This document shows positions 32,911 to 44,700 of a stretch of 64,000 nt of DNA, in pieces (positions within the stretch are counted from its first letter, which is position 1; every line of letters begins with the position of its first letter). The notes below the pieces were generated by a model. That model had not been told where the DNA came from. It was given only the letters and a program-made list of their open reading frames with translations, and did no database searches. The DNA is from Trichomonas vaginalis G3 (Eukaryota > Parabasalia > Trichomonadida > Trichomonadidae), in the NCBI RefSeq assembly GCF_026262505.1, contig NC_067208.1:3481962-3545961 (forward strand). The letters run 5' to 3'. Both the position numbers and the translations under genes were made by a program.

Positions 32911-33252
32911 ATGAAAATTTACCGTGATATCATAACTGATAATTATGATTCAATAATAAATTTAATTGACCAATCCGGTTTAATTATTTTACCTTATGAA
33001 TCATTAATTCACATTATCGCCATTCTTTGTGATGTTCAAGATTCAGACGTGAAGATTCAATTTTTCATAGATGATGAGGTTTCATGCTGCGGAACAGTTG
33101 CAAAAATAAATCCTATAAAGGATATTAGCACAATTAAGATATCAAAGAACGGAACAACAACTGAACTTCATTTAACATATAATGATATTTATAATAAAAT
33201 AGTTGATGAATATAAAATATCACTTGAAAAATTCTTTGTTAAGGCTATTTAA
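32911..33252 (+). CDS. Small Polinton protein, unknown function
   Basis: 113 residues starting MKIYRDIITDNYDSIINLID, alpha/beta, with no membrane segment or recognised motif. It ends four bases into the convergent minus-strand gene. Looks whole. Confidence 0.5.
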   Translation: MKIYRDIITDNYDSIINLIDQSGLIILPYESLIHIIAILCDVQDSDVKIQFFIDDEVSCCGTVAKINPIKDISTIKISKNGTTTELHLTYNDIYNKIVDEYKISLEKFFVKAI

Positions 33253-33728
33253 TATTCAAGCATTAACATTATCGAATAATAATCCTTTGAATCATAATCG
33301 ATAATAATTGACCTTTCACCAGTTTCTATCGTTTGTTTTATTTCTTTTTGTTCCCCACTATCCGGATCGGTCATTGTAATTGTTTTTGTTATAGTATCAG
33401 CTTTATCTTTAACTTCAATCTTTTTTCCATCGGGATATTTAAACCAAAATTCCAAAAATTCGATATTGTCAATCTGTTCATATTTTAATCTATCAATTAC
33501 ATTTTTAATACCATCTGAAAATCTTATGAAATGGTCATTATATGGGTTTGATTGAACTAAATTTGAATGAAGTGAAATATAACCTGATGATGAATATGAC
33601 ATCGACTCATATTTTCTGAAAACACTAAAATTTATAACATGAATGAATTTCTTATTCGTTGAATTTATGAATTCTTGAGGTAATCTTATTCTAGTTTTAT
33701 TTATCACTGGAAAATAACGCTTTACCAT
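33249..33728 (-). CDS. Small beta-rich Polinton protein
   Basis: 159 residues on the minus strand starting MVKRYFPVINKTRIRLPQEF. It is rich in beta strands and Thr/Ile pairs (KADTITKTITMTDPDSGEQK), with a C-terminal strand IMLMLEY. A minor capsid or spike function is possible from composition and position only. Looks whole. Confidence 0.45.
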   Translation of the reverse strand: MVKRYFPVINKTRIRLPQEFINSTNKKFIHVINFSVFRKYESMSYSSSGYISLHSNLVQSNPYNDHFIRFSDGIKNVIDRLKYEQIDNIEFLEFWFKYPDGKKIEVKDKADTITKTITMTDPDSGEQKEIKQTIETGERSIIIDYDSKDYYSIMLMLEY

Positions 33729-33749
33729 ATTTTTAATCGTAATAAAAAA

Positions 33750-34487
33750 ATGTCAATTATCAATATTATTTCGAATAATAACTGTGAATTAAATTTAACA
33801 GTTAGCGGAATTTATAATGTTACTCTCGTTTCTGTGAGTGGTAAATTTAATCCCATTCTTTTAGACCCTTCAGATTATATATCATTTATTAAAGATGACC
33901 ATGAGCCGCATAGCGGCGGGGTCGTAGACCTAAAAACGTATGATATGTATATAAATAATGTGATAACGAAATGGGATATTAACATGATTTTAAGTTATTT
34001 AAATGAATCATTTATCGTATGGTATGAAGAAAATTTTAAATCAAAACCTGATAAACTTTTTGAACTTGATGAAATAAATAACCTTATTAAATTTCCGCTG
34101 AAAATTAAATTTTGTACTCCTCGTCTTCGTTCATTGTTGGGGATATTAAATTTTGAAAAAGATGTTGGGGATGTTTTGTATTCTGACACTGGTTCTAATT
34201 TCATTTTAATCAAATGTGATAAAGTTAATACCCCAATGAGATTTTCACATCAAACATTAGACCCTAACTCTTACCCATCAATACAAAACATTTTATCCAT
34301 CAACTTAAACATATTTTCTTTATCATATCCGTTTCAATTATCCGGGAATTCATTTATTCTTCATTCAAAAGATTTATCAAATATTAAATTTAGAATAACT
34401 GACCTATTTGATTGTGATTTAGAATTTATGAATGAAATATTATGGCAATTTCAAATAGAAAAAATAGCTGATGAGATAACAGATTAA
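33750..34487 (+). CDS. Putative penton-like minor capsid protein
   Basis: 245 residues, looks whole. The second half has strand-rich blocks LYSDTGSNFILIKCDKV, FSLSYPFQLSGNSFILHS and KFRITDLFDCDLEF that could form a single jelly-roll, as in penton proteins of Polintons. The first half contains an in-frame hairpin word GCCGCATAGCGGC (33905-33917), read as PHSGG. That piece looks inserted, since it is a member of the spacer word family. Identification as a penton is tentative. Confidence 0.4.
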   Translation: MSIINIISNNNCELNLTVSGIYNVTLVSVSGKFNPILLDPSDYISFIKDDHEPHSGGVVDLKTYDMYINNVITKWDINMILSYLNESFIVWYEENFKSKPDKLFELDEINNLIKFPLKIKFCTPRLRSLLGILNFEKDVGDVLYSDTGSNFILIKCDKVNTPMRFSHQTLDPNSYPSIQNILSINLNIFSLSYPFQLSGNSFILHSKDLSNIKFRITDLFDCDLEFMNEILWQFQIEKIADEITD

Positions 34488-34511
34488 ATATTTATTTTTA
34501 AATCGTAATAA

Positions 34512-36211
34512 ATGATTAAACAACAGCAACCACAGACCATTACATACGCCATATATGCATATAATTCAAAGACGGCAGAACAAACGCAAATGTTGAAATA
34601 TGGAGATTTGGAGATAGTATTGAAAAATGACCATTTCGAATTCGTTTGCAAAGGTGGTGCAGTGATATCAAATATAAAAGAAATTTTATTTATGAATTCA
34701 AAAATTAAAGGAATAACGGATGATATAACATCAATTCCACCAGAAGAACAAAGATATTACGCATTAAATGCATTTCCTAAAGTTTTGAAGATTGGAAGAT
34801 TTAATTTAAATGAGGAATTCATAAAAGGTTTCCTAAATGACATAATGAAGAAAGCAGATAAGGAATATGTTAACGATGAGTTAGCAAAGAAAGCAGATAA
34901 GGAATATGTTAATGAAAAAGATAATGAAATTAAGAAAGGTTGAATGGTATCATGAAGGACATCGAAGATTCTTAAAACTAAAGCTGATAAGGATGGGTTC
35001 AGAATGTTTAGACCTTAAAGCAGATATATCATTTGTTTAACGATGAGTTAGCAAAGAAAGCAGATAAGGAATATGTTAACGATGAGTTAGCAAAGAAAGC
35101 AGATAAGGAATATGTTAACGATGAGTTAGCAAAGAAAGGCAGATAAGGAATATGTTAACGATGAGTTAGCAAAGAAAGCAGATAAGGAATATGTTAACGA
35201 AATATACCAAAGTTTAGTTGGAACAAAAAATATTGAAACTATTGTTGGCGACTTTTCTGTCAATGAAGAAAACAAATATTTTAGATGGGAGTTTGTACAG
35301 TCCTTAAGAAATGGTATACGGTATAAACTCATTCCGAAAAATAACAATGAAATGTATGTAGGCTATATAAAGAATAATGGCACACAAGTTAAAGTTCCAT
35401 TAGACAACAACTGCTACTTAAACTTATATGGAGACGAACAAAAGAAATATTTAAGAGTTTATGAAATGACGGATATGACATTGTCTAACGTAGCTCCAGC
35501 ACCGTATTATTATGACTATGGTGTTGACGCACGTGTAGACCCAAAAAAGCAAACATTATATTTAGATTATTATAGATATAAAAGATATAATGCAATAGAA
35601 AAAACGAGAATAGTATACTATTATGAAGATGACAAAAATAAATATTATAGTCAAGATTTTACATACCCTGAAAACATAAGATTATATTATAAAAAATATT
35701 CTGACACAAACCAGAAGAAACCCGAAATAGTTACACTATATTTTAAGTTCAAAAGAGACAATCCTATAATATCTCATATGTTTGATTTAATGAACCCAGT
35801 AGGTTCTATTTATACATCTATGGATGTGAGAGGTCCTCAAGCAATGTTTGGTGTTGTGCATGGGAACAAATAGTCGACAGGTTTTTGTATTGTGCAAACT
35901 CTTCAAAGGAAACAGGGGGAAGTAAAACAATTACGGGTGAAAATTTACCTGCACACAGTCACTACATAGATTTAAGCACATCTCAAGCAGGTTGGCATAA
36001 GCATAGATATTGGGATTGGTCAGGAATGACAAAAGGTAAAGGATATGATGTTAAAGATGATGTTAAATTTGCCATAAATTGTTACTGGAGTGACACTCAG
36101 GGAGAAGGAAACCATACACATCGCGTTTCAGGATATACGCAAACAACGGGACAAAGTAAAGATTACATGCCACCTTACATGACAGTTTACGCATGGTATA
36201 GAGTTCAATGA
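34512..36211 (+). pseudogene. Phage-like fibre protein with collar domain, broken
   Basis: A fibre-type protein of several hundred residues. The N-terminal part precedes multiple copies of a 10- to 12-residue unit reading KKADKEYVNDELA, a coiled-coil shaft. A middle domain follows, then a C-terminal domain opening NPVGSIYTSM, with RFLYCANSSKETGGSK, ENLPAHSHYIDL and GEGNHTHRVSGYTQTTG, ending MPPYMTVYAWYRVQ. That final domain is the phage tail-collar type, in which His-x-His pairs bind metal in the trimer. It would form the receptor-binding spike of a virion. Broken, with about three breaks. A homologue lies at 49390-50681. Confidence 0.75.
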
Positions 36212-36289
36212 ACGCTCAATGTTTGTGAAACAAACTTTAGGAGCTCCAAAAGAGCAAACGGCATAATTTAAATTTTTATTTTAGTATAA

Positions 36290-36424
36290 ATGAAGATTCT
36301 ACCATATGGTGTTATTGGAAGAGATAAAGATGGAAACCCAATATTTGATCCAAAGTTAAAATTAAAGTTACTGACAAGACAACAACTTGAAAAGTTGCTG
36401 AAACCAAAACAGAATGAAAAATGA
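36290..36424 (+). CDS. Short Polinton ORF (44 residues)
   Basis: MKILPYGVIGRDKDGNPIFD followed by a basic helix KLKLKLLTRQQLEKLLKPKQ. It is preceded by the element's T-rich promoter-like box. Function unknown. Too short to be certain, but the box and the composition support it. Confidence 0.45.
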   Translation: MKILPYGVIGRDKDGNPIFDPKLKLKLLTRQQLEKLLKPKQNEK

Positions 36425-36440
36425 GAAAATAAGAAAATAC

Positions 36441-36513
36441 GGCGCTGTCGCGGTTCGAACCACAGACCTTGACCCCTCCATAACACCACCTTAGACCACT
36501 GTGCTACGTAGCC
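36441..36513 (-). tRNA. tRNA-like relic
   Basis: Read on the minus strand: GGCTACGTAGCACAGTGGTC resembles a tRNA 5' half up to the D-loop, and GGTTCGAACC followed by CAGCGCC resembles a T-arm and 3' acceptor, 73 bases overall. The acceptor halves do not pair (GGCTACG against CAGCGCC), the T-stem is poor and no anticodon stem can be drawn. It is therefore probably a decayed or non-canonical tRNA-like sequence, not a working gene. It lies inside the Polinton between the 44-residue ORF and the spacer repeat. Confidence 0.3.
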
Positions 36514-36593
36514 TGTCGACATAAGATTTTATAAATTGCATATTTGACGTAAATTTATTTCCCAGTTATTCAAAAATAATTAATTATTGAAGA

Positions 36594-36716
36594 ACTGAAG
36601 TGCTACCATGCTACCATGTTGACAACAGCCGCTAAGCGGCGAGACCTGAAGGTCTTGACATTTTGACAACAACACAGGAGGAAGGTAGTTATGAATTAAT
36701 TATTGAATAACCTAAA
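36594..36716 (+). repeat. Single contracted unit of the 122-bp Polinton minisatellite
   Basis: Shares GAAGAACTGAA, GCTACCATG, ACATTTTGACAACA and AGGAGGAAGGTAGTTATG with the five-unit array in element B (61349-61905). Its middle is replaced by the hairpin words GCCGCTAAGCGGC (36628-36640) and AGACCTGAAGGTCT (36642-36655). Confidence 0.8.
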
Positions 36717-36779
36717 AACATGAGACTTTGTCTCCGGACTCTTTGAGTCACTTCACGATAAAATAACGATAACATCAAA

Positions 36780-36797
36780 TTTTTATTTTTATCATAA
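36780..36797 (+). promoter_or_regulatory. T-rich box before Polinton ORF
   Basis: TTTTTATTTTTATCATAA directly before an ATG. The same arrangement precedes many element genes (for example 59251-59270) and is the likely element promoter. The equivalent in host genes was not seen. Confidence 0.5.
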
Positions 36798-36960
36798 ATG
36801 AATACCCCACAAGCTCAAAATTTACCACGAATCATAACAAGGGAGGAAATGATAAAAATGATGCAAGAACATGTTAAAAATAACAAACCACTAAAATTGA
36901 GAAATGTGGTTATGCGGTAATGATGGAAAGAGAGATGTTGTCGAAGAGGAATAAAAATTA
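36798..36960 (+). pseudogene. Copy of the 54-residue Polinton protein, broken
   Basis: Homologous to the intact gene at 61071-61235 (-) of element B, beginning MNTPQAQNLPRIITREEMIK. About one break. It lies in the opposite orientation relative to the window, in keeping with the inverted layout of this block. Confidence 0.65.
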
Positions 36961-37230
36961 AATTTGGATAGAGTTTAAAAATTCATCTTTATTAAATTCA
37001 TCTCTTCCAATCAATTTATTTATTCTATTAAATTCTTTTATTTTTGCTTCACTCAGTTTAAGGATTGAACGATAAGTTTTAATTTTTCGATTATTTCTTT
37101 CCTCTCTTTATCGTTTTTCAACCCCACCACATTGTGGCTTCTTTTTGTAATAACATATTTTTGATTTAATTCTGTTTAGTTTCTTTTTATATTCATCGTC
37201 TGGACTCTTGACTGCTTCGTTGTTACTCAT
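36959..37230 (-). pseudogene. Copy of the 87-residue Polinton protein
   Basis: Minus-strand homologue of 60811-61074 in element B (MSDNEASKSPDNEYKKKLNR), a short basic, helical protein. About two breaks. It is adjacent to the integrase as in B. Confidence 0.6.
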
Positions 37231-37248
37231 TTCTTACGAAATAAAAAA

Positions 37249-38773
37249 TTAAATATTATTTAAATATAATGGAGTAATAAATAAATCGGAATTTCTATTA
37301 ATTTATTGTCAACTTCAACTAATGCATTGCCGTTAATATATCTAACAAATTTAGCTATTGTGTCAAATCTTCGTCTTCTTTTTGTCATTGATTATCAGTT
37401 TTTCCATAATCGAGATGAATTAAAACTTTATTCCTTGTTTAAAATTCATGAGCCCGAATTAATTTGTTCACGTTTAACATCATTCAACCTTTCCATTTGC
37501 TTTCTAAATATTTCCCATTCTTTTGAAATATCATTTTCATTTCCACCGTTTCATGTTTATTGTTCTATGCCATGTATTATTGTAATAATATACTAACTGC
37601 TGTATGATGGAGTCATGATTTCCATCCCAGTATATCTGACCATTAACCCCTAACGCATCTCTAAGAGTTCTCATTACCGCATCAACTATTTTATTATGAA
37701 ACGTATATGGAGAGGATGAAAAGTAAAAATTAATTTGTGGGAAATAATGAGCCATAGCTGCCTGAAATCCTTTATCACCATCACCCCTTATATTATCTAC
37801 TCTTTCATGATCTAGTAAGTATTGAATAGCTCTTCTTGTTTCCTGTTCTGTTTTCCCTTTCACCGGAATGCAATATAAATATCTGGTGTTAATGTTAATG
37901 GCAAATAAATAAGTAACGTTTCCTCTTGAATATTCTAAATGATCGATTTTCGTATGAATATGGATATGGTGCAAATGAAGGGCGACTAAATTTTTCCTTT
38001 AACGGTTGAATTTTCGGGTCAATTGGTTTATTTAATATTTTGAAATCCTTTTTAAAATCTTTTTGCTTCTTTAATGTTTGAAATGGATATAATAAAGTGA
38101 ATGATGAAGGATTAACTGAAGGAGGAGGAGGTACTGTCGTTGGAGGGTTTGGTGTTGCAGGTGGTTTAATTTTATCTGCTTTGATTTTGGATTTCATTCC
38201 CCCTTCATTAATTCTGGATGTATTCTATTCATTTGTTTTAAATATGCTGTATATAAAGGTTTGATATACTTTCCCGCTTCGAGTTTATGTTGAAGGATGA
38301 ATTCCAAAAGTTGATCTTCATTTAAAAGTCGGGCTGAATATGGTTTAACTAATGAATCATAAATTAAAGCTTGTGCTTCATTTATGGTCTGAAGGACCTG
38401 GGCGTTTTGCACCTTTTGTTTTTGTTCCTTTGGTTTTTGCGGCTCAGGATTATATAATTTATATAATTTATATAATTCATCAATATCTTCTTCTGTTAAT
38501 ACTTTATTTTTGAAATCTTTCAATTGTTTAAGTTGTGATTTACTTTTTCCCTTTGAATATTCATTATTTTTAATTTTGTCTTTAATTTTAGAAATTATTT
38601 TATCATGATATTTCAAAACTTCATTTTTTATAATACGAATAATAATAATCCATATCATCACCCGTTATATTGTTATCATGTTTTTGGAGATATGATTTTA
38701 AATCATAATAATTAAGAAAATTTTGATTAAGTACTAAATCATCAATTAAATTTTTTAAATCTACGCTATTCAT
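37249..38773 (-). pseudogene. Polinton integrase (retroviral type), element A copy, broken
   Basis: The minus-strand equivalent of the whole integrase of element B at 59271-60791. The core domain is recognised by NVTYLFAININTRYLYCIPV, VDNIRGDGDKGFQAAM and YYNNTWHRTINMK. It would insert element ends into the host, giving short target duplications. Broken, about four breaks. Divergence from the B copy is low, suggesting recent decay or sequencing noise. Confidence 0.85.
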
Positions 38774-38875
38774 TTATATAAAAATAAAATAAGTGTTTTA
38801 AGGGTGCCCGCCTCTTTGAATCATAGTATCAAAACCATTATTTACGGTTCCTTTTGTCTCTTCTGTGGCATTTTA

Positions 38876-39997
38876 TTAAATAAATGGCATACAACATCCA
38901 TTTTCACAACATACAGCCTTAGTGTGTGCTCCTGTTAATGCAGTCTTACCGATTGTTAAGCGAGTCATTGACCCGTTTTTAAGTTGTAAATTAATATTCT
39001 GACCATCAAATATCACTTTATCATTTATTATATCCAAATAATTTTTAGGTGTTAATTGTTTATTTTGTCGTAAACTAACTCCTTTCATTTTTTGTGCAAT
39101 CTTTTTAAAATCACTTCCATCAATTGAACCGTTGAATGAAGTATAACACTTAGGACATAAAGCAACCATGTTATCACCTTGTTTCTCAATTGCTAAACCC
39201 AATAACTTCTTCTCATGTGCTTTTTCTTCAGCTTTATTCTTTAATTTAGGTTTAAATTTCTCATTAAAACAGAAGAAATCAAAAGGTGCGAATTTGTAAA
39301 TGTTTTTATCATAAAATTTTTTATCGGTTACAATTGCTTGAAATGCTTGAGTGTTAGGAAGATTTGGGTCGCCAGCGATTGCCCAATAAGATGAATCAGT
39401 ATCACCTTCAATGAAATGAAAACGATTAACATCCATGCATTTATACATAAAATCATAAATGAAAACAAATACCAGTATTTTGCGTTATCTAAAGTGAAGA
39501 ATGCCTCTTGTAAACATGTATCACATCTATAAAATCTATCTTTAAGCATCACTTGATACGTATCCTCTCCTATTTCTCTTATGTTTTTAAACTTATTTGA
39601 CATACATGCAACGCGTGCCTTCTGTGCATTCATTATTTTAGTCTTTGCGTAATTTTGTGTATTCATTGCATCGTAACCATATGATCCATTAAGTGAAATC
39701 TTGCAAAATAACTTTTTCCTTTATTTCCTTCTAATTCAGCCTTTTGTCTTTCGTTCATAAATTCATTCGCAAATTCATTAAAACAAGTATTTTTCGTAAA
39801 TGTTAAAATTGATTGAATGTCATCAATGATAAAATGAAATCTGTCTATTAGATACCAAAGATAATAAGAAGAAAATGGTTGATATTGGTTGTGTGTTGAT
39901 GCTAACTGAGTTAATTTCCTCTGTTTCTGGTCAACTGGTAGATTGTTTGATTCATGTAATTATACATAAAACCACCAATTGTTTTTTCATCTGTGAT
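38876..39997 (-). pseudogene. C-terminal part of Polinton PolB, element A copy
   Basis: Minus-strand homologue of the polymerase domain end in element B (58075-59169). It includes the motif-C region FIEGDTDSSYWAIAG and the C-terminal zinc-type pattern LCPKCYTSF with CCENGCC. Only the C-terminal third is present; homology stops at the 39997 junction. Broken, a few breaks. Confidence 0.8.
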
Positions 39998-40663
39998 CAC
40001 CTCTTCACTAATAGTCCTAGCACGATATCTCTATTCTCCGCTCCTATATATTCTGCTTTTTTTCAAAACCTTCTCACAATAATTTTTCTCATCTAATGGT
40101 ATCCACCCCTGATCGCCGTTCCACTCTTACCTATGAGGCTAATCTTCTTCTCTTTTAACTCTTTCAAATATATTGTTGTGTTCTAGATAAATGTTTGAGA
40201 ACGCGTTCCATATAGTTGTCCGAACGATCATCTGCATATATCCTTCTGAGTCAGGAAATTATTGGCTCTGCGACACAAACTGAGATCACCTATAGTAAAC
40301 TGTCACGAACAAAATCTACAAATGTGTAGACCCCTTCGGTAGTTTCTTAAGTTCTCTTCAATATAATATCTTTACATTTACTTTATTTCCAAAGACCGGT
40401 AACGGAGGGTTTTGTAAATTCGATTTTATAGTATAATAATAAAAATGTTTTTTCTGAAATAGTGACAGAAAAAGTGACAAAGGCAATGGAAACAATATAA
40501 TTTGGTGAAAAGTGAAACATTATATAATGTTTTCGACCAAGAAAGAAGGCTTCTTCCCAGAACAATGGAGGAATGAAGAAGGCTCTCCGATAAAAAACTT
40601 CCCTTTATACTTTAAAACTCAACATCAGGGTAGAAGGCACGAAGTGCCTGGAAGCCCCACTTT

Positions 40664-40695
<32 letters not shown>

Positions 40696-43600
40696 CTTTT
40701 TTCTTCTTAAACGGTATATTAGAGGAGGCGAGTTTATGAAGTTATAATTAAAATATTATTATAAGAAATTGTCAAAAATTCGCGGAGTTAAATAAACTGC
40801 ATTTAGATTAATGATGGATAAAATGAATAACCACCCACCACACCACCCACTCAGATGAGTTATAATTAACTACTATCCCACATCTGAAGAAAAAAACCAT
40901 AAAGAACCTGGATGTTTTCCCTGAATATTTATGAACGAACGGATTAAAGAAACATCCGAATAGAAATATCCGCCATGAAATCCTGCACAAGACTGGTAAA
41001 ACAATAAGCCAGATGAAAATACAGATGAAAACTTACAGGAATTAGAGAAGTATGACAATAATATAATGAGACTGAAGTCAAGCAGGGTTTATTTGAATAT
41101 CCCAGCTTCAGTTAATCAGAAGTTAAAAATCTTCATGAAGAAAGATCTTCAAAAAATTATATTTTGGAATCTACTACAAATTTATTAGATCGTGAAATGA
41201 TGAAAACCTTTCAGAGAAGGCCCCCAAAATATATTCATAACAACATCAAGCTTACAATTATATTGACGATAGCGCATTTAAAAAATAAACTCTTAATTTT
41301 TATTGATTCTTTTTAACTTTTTTTATTCTTTCATAATGACAAAAACGAACAGCTAAGATATGATAATCAAATAGAGCCGAGAAGGTAGAAGAGTTATTTA
41401 AACGCTTCTATAACATTCCTGATGGTGTTAATCCTAAAATCGTAGAAGTTTATTTAAATGAAGCCATAGATGCATATAGAAGGTTTGACATTTCAATCAG
41501 AAAGTGAGAGGCCTTAGCAAGAATGTTAAACGTTAATATTGATTTTATTATTATTGTGACCCTCAACCAGAAAGACGTAGACATTAAAAGGTAGACTTTC
41601 CATTAGTGGAATCAATAATGAAGATCCAGAATTTGAAACAGTAAATATTTTTTAACACAGAGTCCATGTGGAAAACTTCACCGCTGACAGAATTACAGAC
41701 GTTGAAGCACTCCAGGATATAAAGTTTGCCCATTTTGCAAGAAGAAGTATATTCTATCCGTGATGACCAGAAAGGAAAAACCAAAGAAGATTTTTAAAAC
41801 ATTGTGAGAAATGTAAAGAAAATAATGGAAGATTAATTCAAGACGTTCAATTGCAAAACCCCCAACACATATGCACCAACATATCACGAAAACAGAAGAT
41901 ATATCAATGGCTATTAGCACAAATTTGCAGGAATATTATAAACCAACATAGATATTATATTACTTTTGACTTCGAAACATTAGAGACTAAAGAAGAAATT
42001 CAACTTTCTGAATGTGCAACTTTGAACGCTTACTTAAAACCATTATGGTATATCAACTGTCAAAATAAAGCCGCAAACGGACTCTTTGAGTCTGAAGGTC
42101 TTTCAGACGAAGCGGCGAGGTTGTAAGACCGTGATAAAACTTTACGAGGAATTTTTGCTTACATCAAGTGATTCGTTATCTCTGATTGGATTGGAATTTT
42201 TAATTTTAACCTGTTCATTAGTTGCTAAATCATATTGAACAGTCATGAAGAATTATGAAGCCGCAAACGGACCAAACGGCGGGGATTTGTCCATAATAAA
42301 AAAAACAGAGGAAGCATTTAAAGAACTCTAGATGAGGAATTCAATCAAGTGAATTATCATAGGTTTTAAATTCGGGAAAGTTTGATTTAAATTTAATTCT
42401 TCGTGATTTAACACTGCAAAATGGAAATAAAATCAATGCTTGGGTTCATCTTCTCAATTTAAACAAATACACTTGTAAAAGAAACAACTGTCCATAGATT
42501 AGATTAATTGACAATCAGAAATTATATAGCGGGTGGACATTAGACCAATTCACTCAAGATTTCGGAAACATAAATTCACGTGTTAATCTTTTTTCCTTAT
42601 CAATCATCAGCAGTGGAGAAATACAAAGATGAATTATATAAAGTGGAACCATTCCTAAGATTCATTTTATTCAGCATTAACTACAAGAAACAATATCCGA
42701 TTCAGGATTATAAATATTCTCAATGATGCTAAAATTTTGAGAATAAATTAGAATATTTATTCATTATTGCAATAAAGACGTTGAAATATGATGATTGCCA
42801 TTGAAAACATTATTTGAAGAAACATTTGTTTATAAATTGACATGCTTCATAATCTTTCTTATCAGTCGATGCATCAATGTTCGTTACGCTTTAGCATATC
42901 AAGAACTTCTATCCTACCACAACATATCCAGAAGGAAGAAATGTGGATCAATGTTTTGAATTAACGAAAAAGTATTGAAATATAAAATTGATTCATATAA
43001 GAAACAGATGAAAAGCAGAAAAGGGATACTAAAAAATGTTTCAATGGATGACTTAATTAATATTTCAACGATTAATCTTCACAAATGCAAATGTGTGGTT
43101 AAAGGTTTACATATGCTAATAAACCAACATAGGATAGCATCGATAATGAAACACAATATACAAAGAAATTGTCAGTTATAATGTTGTTGTTATGCAATGT
43201 CGTAAAAATCAATAAAGATGAGGATGTTCAACGTTTTAAGAACAATTTAAGAATTAAATCATTAAAAAACTAAATACTCGCACATGACTCTCTAGTTCGG
43301 TTGAAGCTTTCCATCCTCCGTAATGGAATTACTGGTGGTTTATCAAATGTTCAACAATAGAGTAAATCTTAAAGGAATCACGCACATTAATAAATTTATA
43401 ATCAGCAGAAACTAAACTGTATCAAATGAAGGACACTTCCAACATCATAGACTCATTTCGTTGGTGTTGACTTTAATTCCATTATAATCCTTCATCATTT
43501 TCATCTAATCCTCAGATTTCATTCAATATACTGACCATAAATGTATTGCCGGGAAGAATTTGAATGTGATGTTATCATTTGTCGATACAGCAACAAAGAA

Positions 43601-43736
43601 AGCAAAAGCACTGGGAATAATTAGAAAAGAAAATACTTTTCGTGTGCTGAAGTAAAGGGTCACTTGATGAAAAATACCATATAATGATTTAACATAAACT
43701 TTTTACCAAATAAAACTTTAGATATTATCAACAGAT
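39998..43736 (+). mobile_element. Noisy partial duplicate of the 52.8-58.05-kb Polinton DNA
   Basis: 40040-40500 parallels 52790-53230 (methyltransferase end of the second element type). About 40620-40655 parallels 53345-53370 (the GGCACGAAGTGCC word), and about 40715-43736 parallels 54525-58050 (the 370-residue protein and PolB). The stretch equivalent to about 53400-54520, including the terminal repeat, is missing. It differs from its partner mainly by very many small insertions and deletions, so no long frame survives. A 27-base T-run at 40671-40697 and the N-gap that follows point to poor local sequence. It is either an old fossil or an unpolished assembly duplicate. Confidence 0.75.
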
Positions 43737-43761
43737 NNNNNNNNNNNNNNNNNNNNNNNNN
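43737..43761. other. Assembly gap (25 N)
   Basis: A run of 25 N. The DNA on its two sides belongs to different Polinton types, so order and adjacency across it are not secured by the sequence. Confidence 0.99.
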
Positions 43762-43859
43762 ACAGAAAATGGCGACAGAGATGCATGGAATTTGTTTACC
43801 ATCAGTCAATTGAAGGTTAAACTTTAAAACAATGTTGGTCGTTCCCATGGAATATTTTT

Positions 43860-44700
43860 GACTTTAATGGTATTAGTCATGATATGAATCTCAAGGTATG
43901 AAACGAGGAGAGATGAGAGACTTATATGCTTCCCAAATTTCTTCAAAAGGTAATGTTATACCTGACTGTTTCCAAATGAGTTCAATATCATAACGTGAGA
44001 AACCTTGAAAGATAACGAAGTCAGTTATGAGACGTTTTATGTTAAAGCTAAAAACCTCATGTTTGCATAAGTATTGCTACAGTTAAGTGGTAATGTCTGA
44101 CTTTAGTAATGATATTAGCTAATGGTGAGTCTGGTTTTGACACTAAACCTTTACCAGCGAAGTCGTCGCAAACGAGCAGAGTGTTTGAAGGATATTTTTT
44201 GAAGGTATTTTGAAAGTTTTGATAGAATGTAGTTTGTCAGTCGTTTTTCATATCGTAAACTCCTGATACTGACGTAAGTGGTGTTTGTCAATAATTCTTT
44301 CCATCTCCTCAGAAGTCTTTTGCATTCCTGACTGTATAAATTCAACGATGGCATAATATTCCTCTTACGTCGAATGTAACGTTGAAGAAATTCAATGAGT
44401 TCGCTATCTGGAACTTTAACGACAGAGGCTTGAACTTTTGACATAAAATGTTTTCGCTGTTGAATCCATAGAGTCTGAAGTTGCTGAATATAAATGATTT
44501 GGTCATTAGTAAGAGTCATTTCCTAAACGTTCTGTTATGAGTATATGACGAATGAGTTAAATGTCTTACCTGAACCCATCTTCCACAATAGAAATACAAC
44601 CATTTAACAGAACTCATAGTCCTTACTGAAAGGAAGAATGAGAGAACTGTTGAGCTTTTCACTGCTTTCATTCATGTCTTCATCTACGTCATGTATTAAA
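43860..44700 (-). pseudogene. Packaging ATPase of the second Polinton type, broken
   Basis: Minus strand. Recognised by the Walker-B-type segment TLLVCDDFAGKG, followed by the sensor-like region and FQGFSRYDIELIWKQSGI, matching the GFSRQQLNVMLYQ block of the ATPase in element A. It is clearly diverged from that copy, so the two elements belong to different lineages. Several breaks. Confidence 0.65.

Larger units (their letters stand above)
26665..39997 (+). mobile_element. Polinton/Maverick element A, partial fossil
   Basis: Starts with AGTAGTATATGAGTGCGGG, the same terminal word as element B (53661). Order of parts: terminal repeat with the 195-residue gene, two small proteins, a convergent pair of small amphipathic proteins, major capsid protein, packaging ATPase, five structural or unknown proteins, a phage-like fibre, a short spacer repeat, then on the opposite strand an 87-residue protein, integrase and the C-terminal part of PolB. 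Homology ends inside PolB near 39997 and the far terminal repeat is not seen, so about half of the replication block is lost. It has around ten breaks in total. High identity with B in the terminal gene suggests a recent origin. No maturation protease was recognised. Confidence 0.85.

Noticed and set aside
29087-36211. Adenain-like maturation protease in the capsid block
   Set aside because: I looked for the His...Asp/Glu...Gln...Cys order in each open frame of the capsid block and found no convincing match, so none is called.
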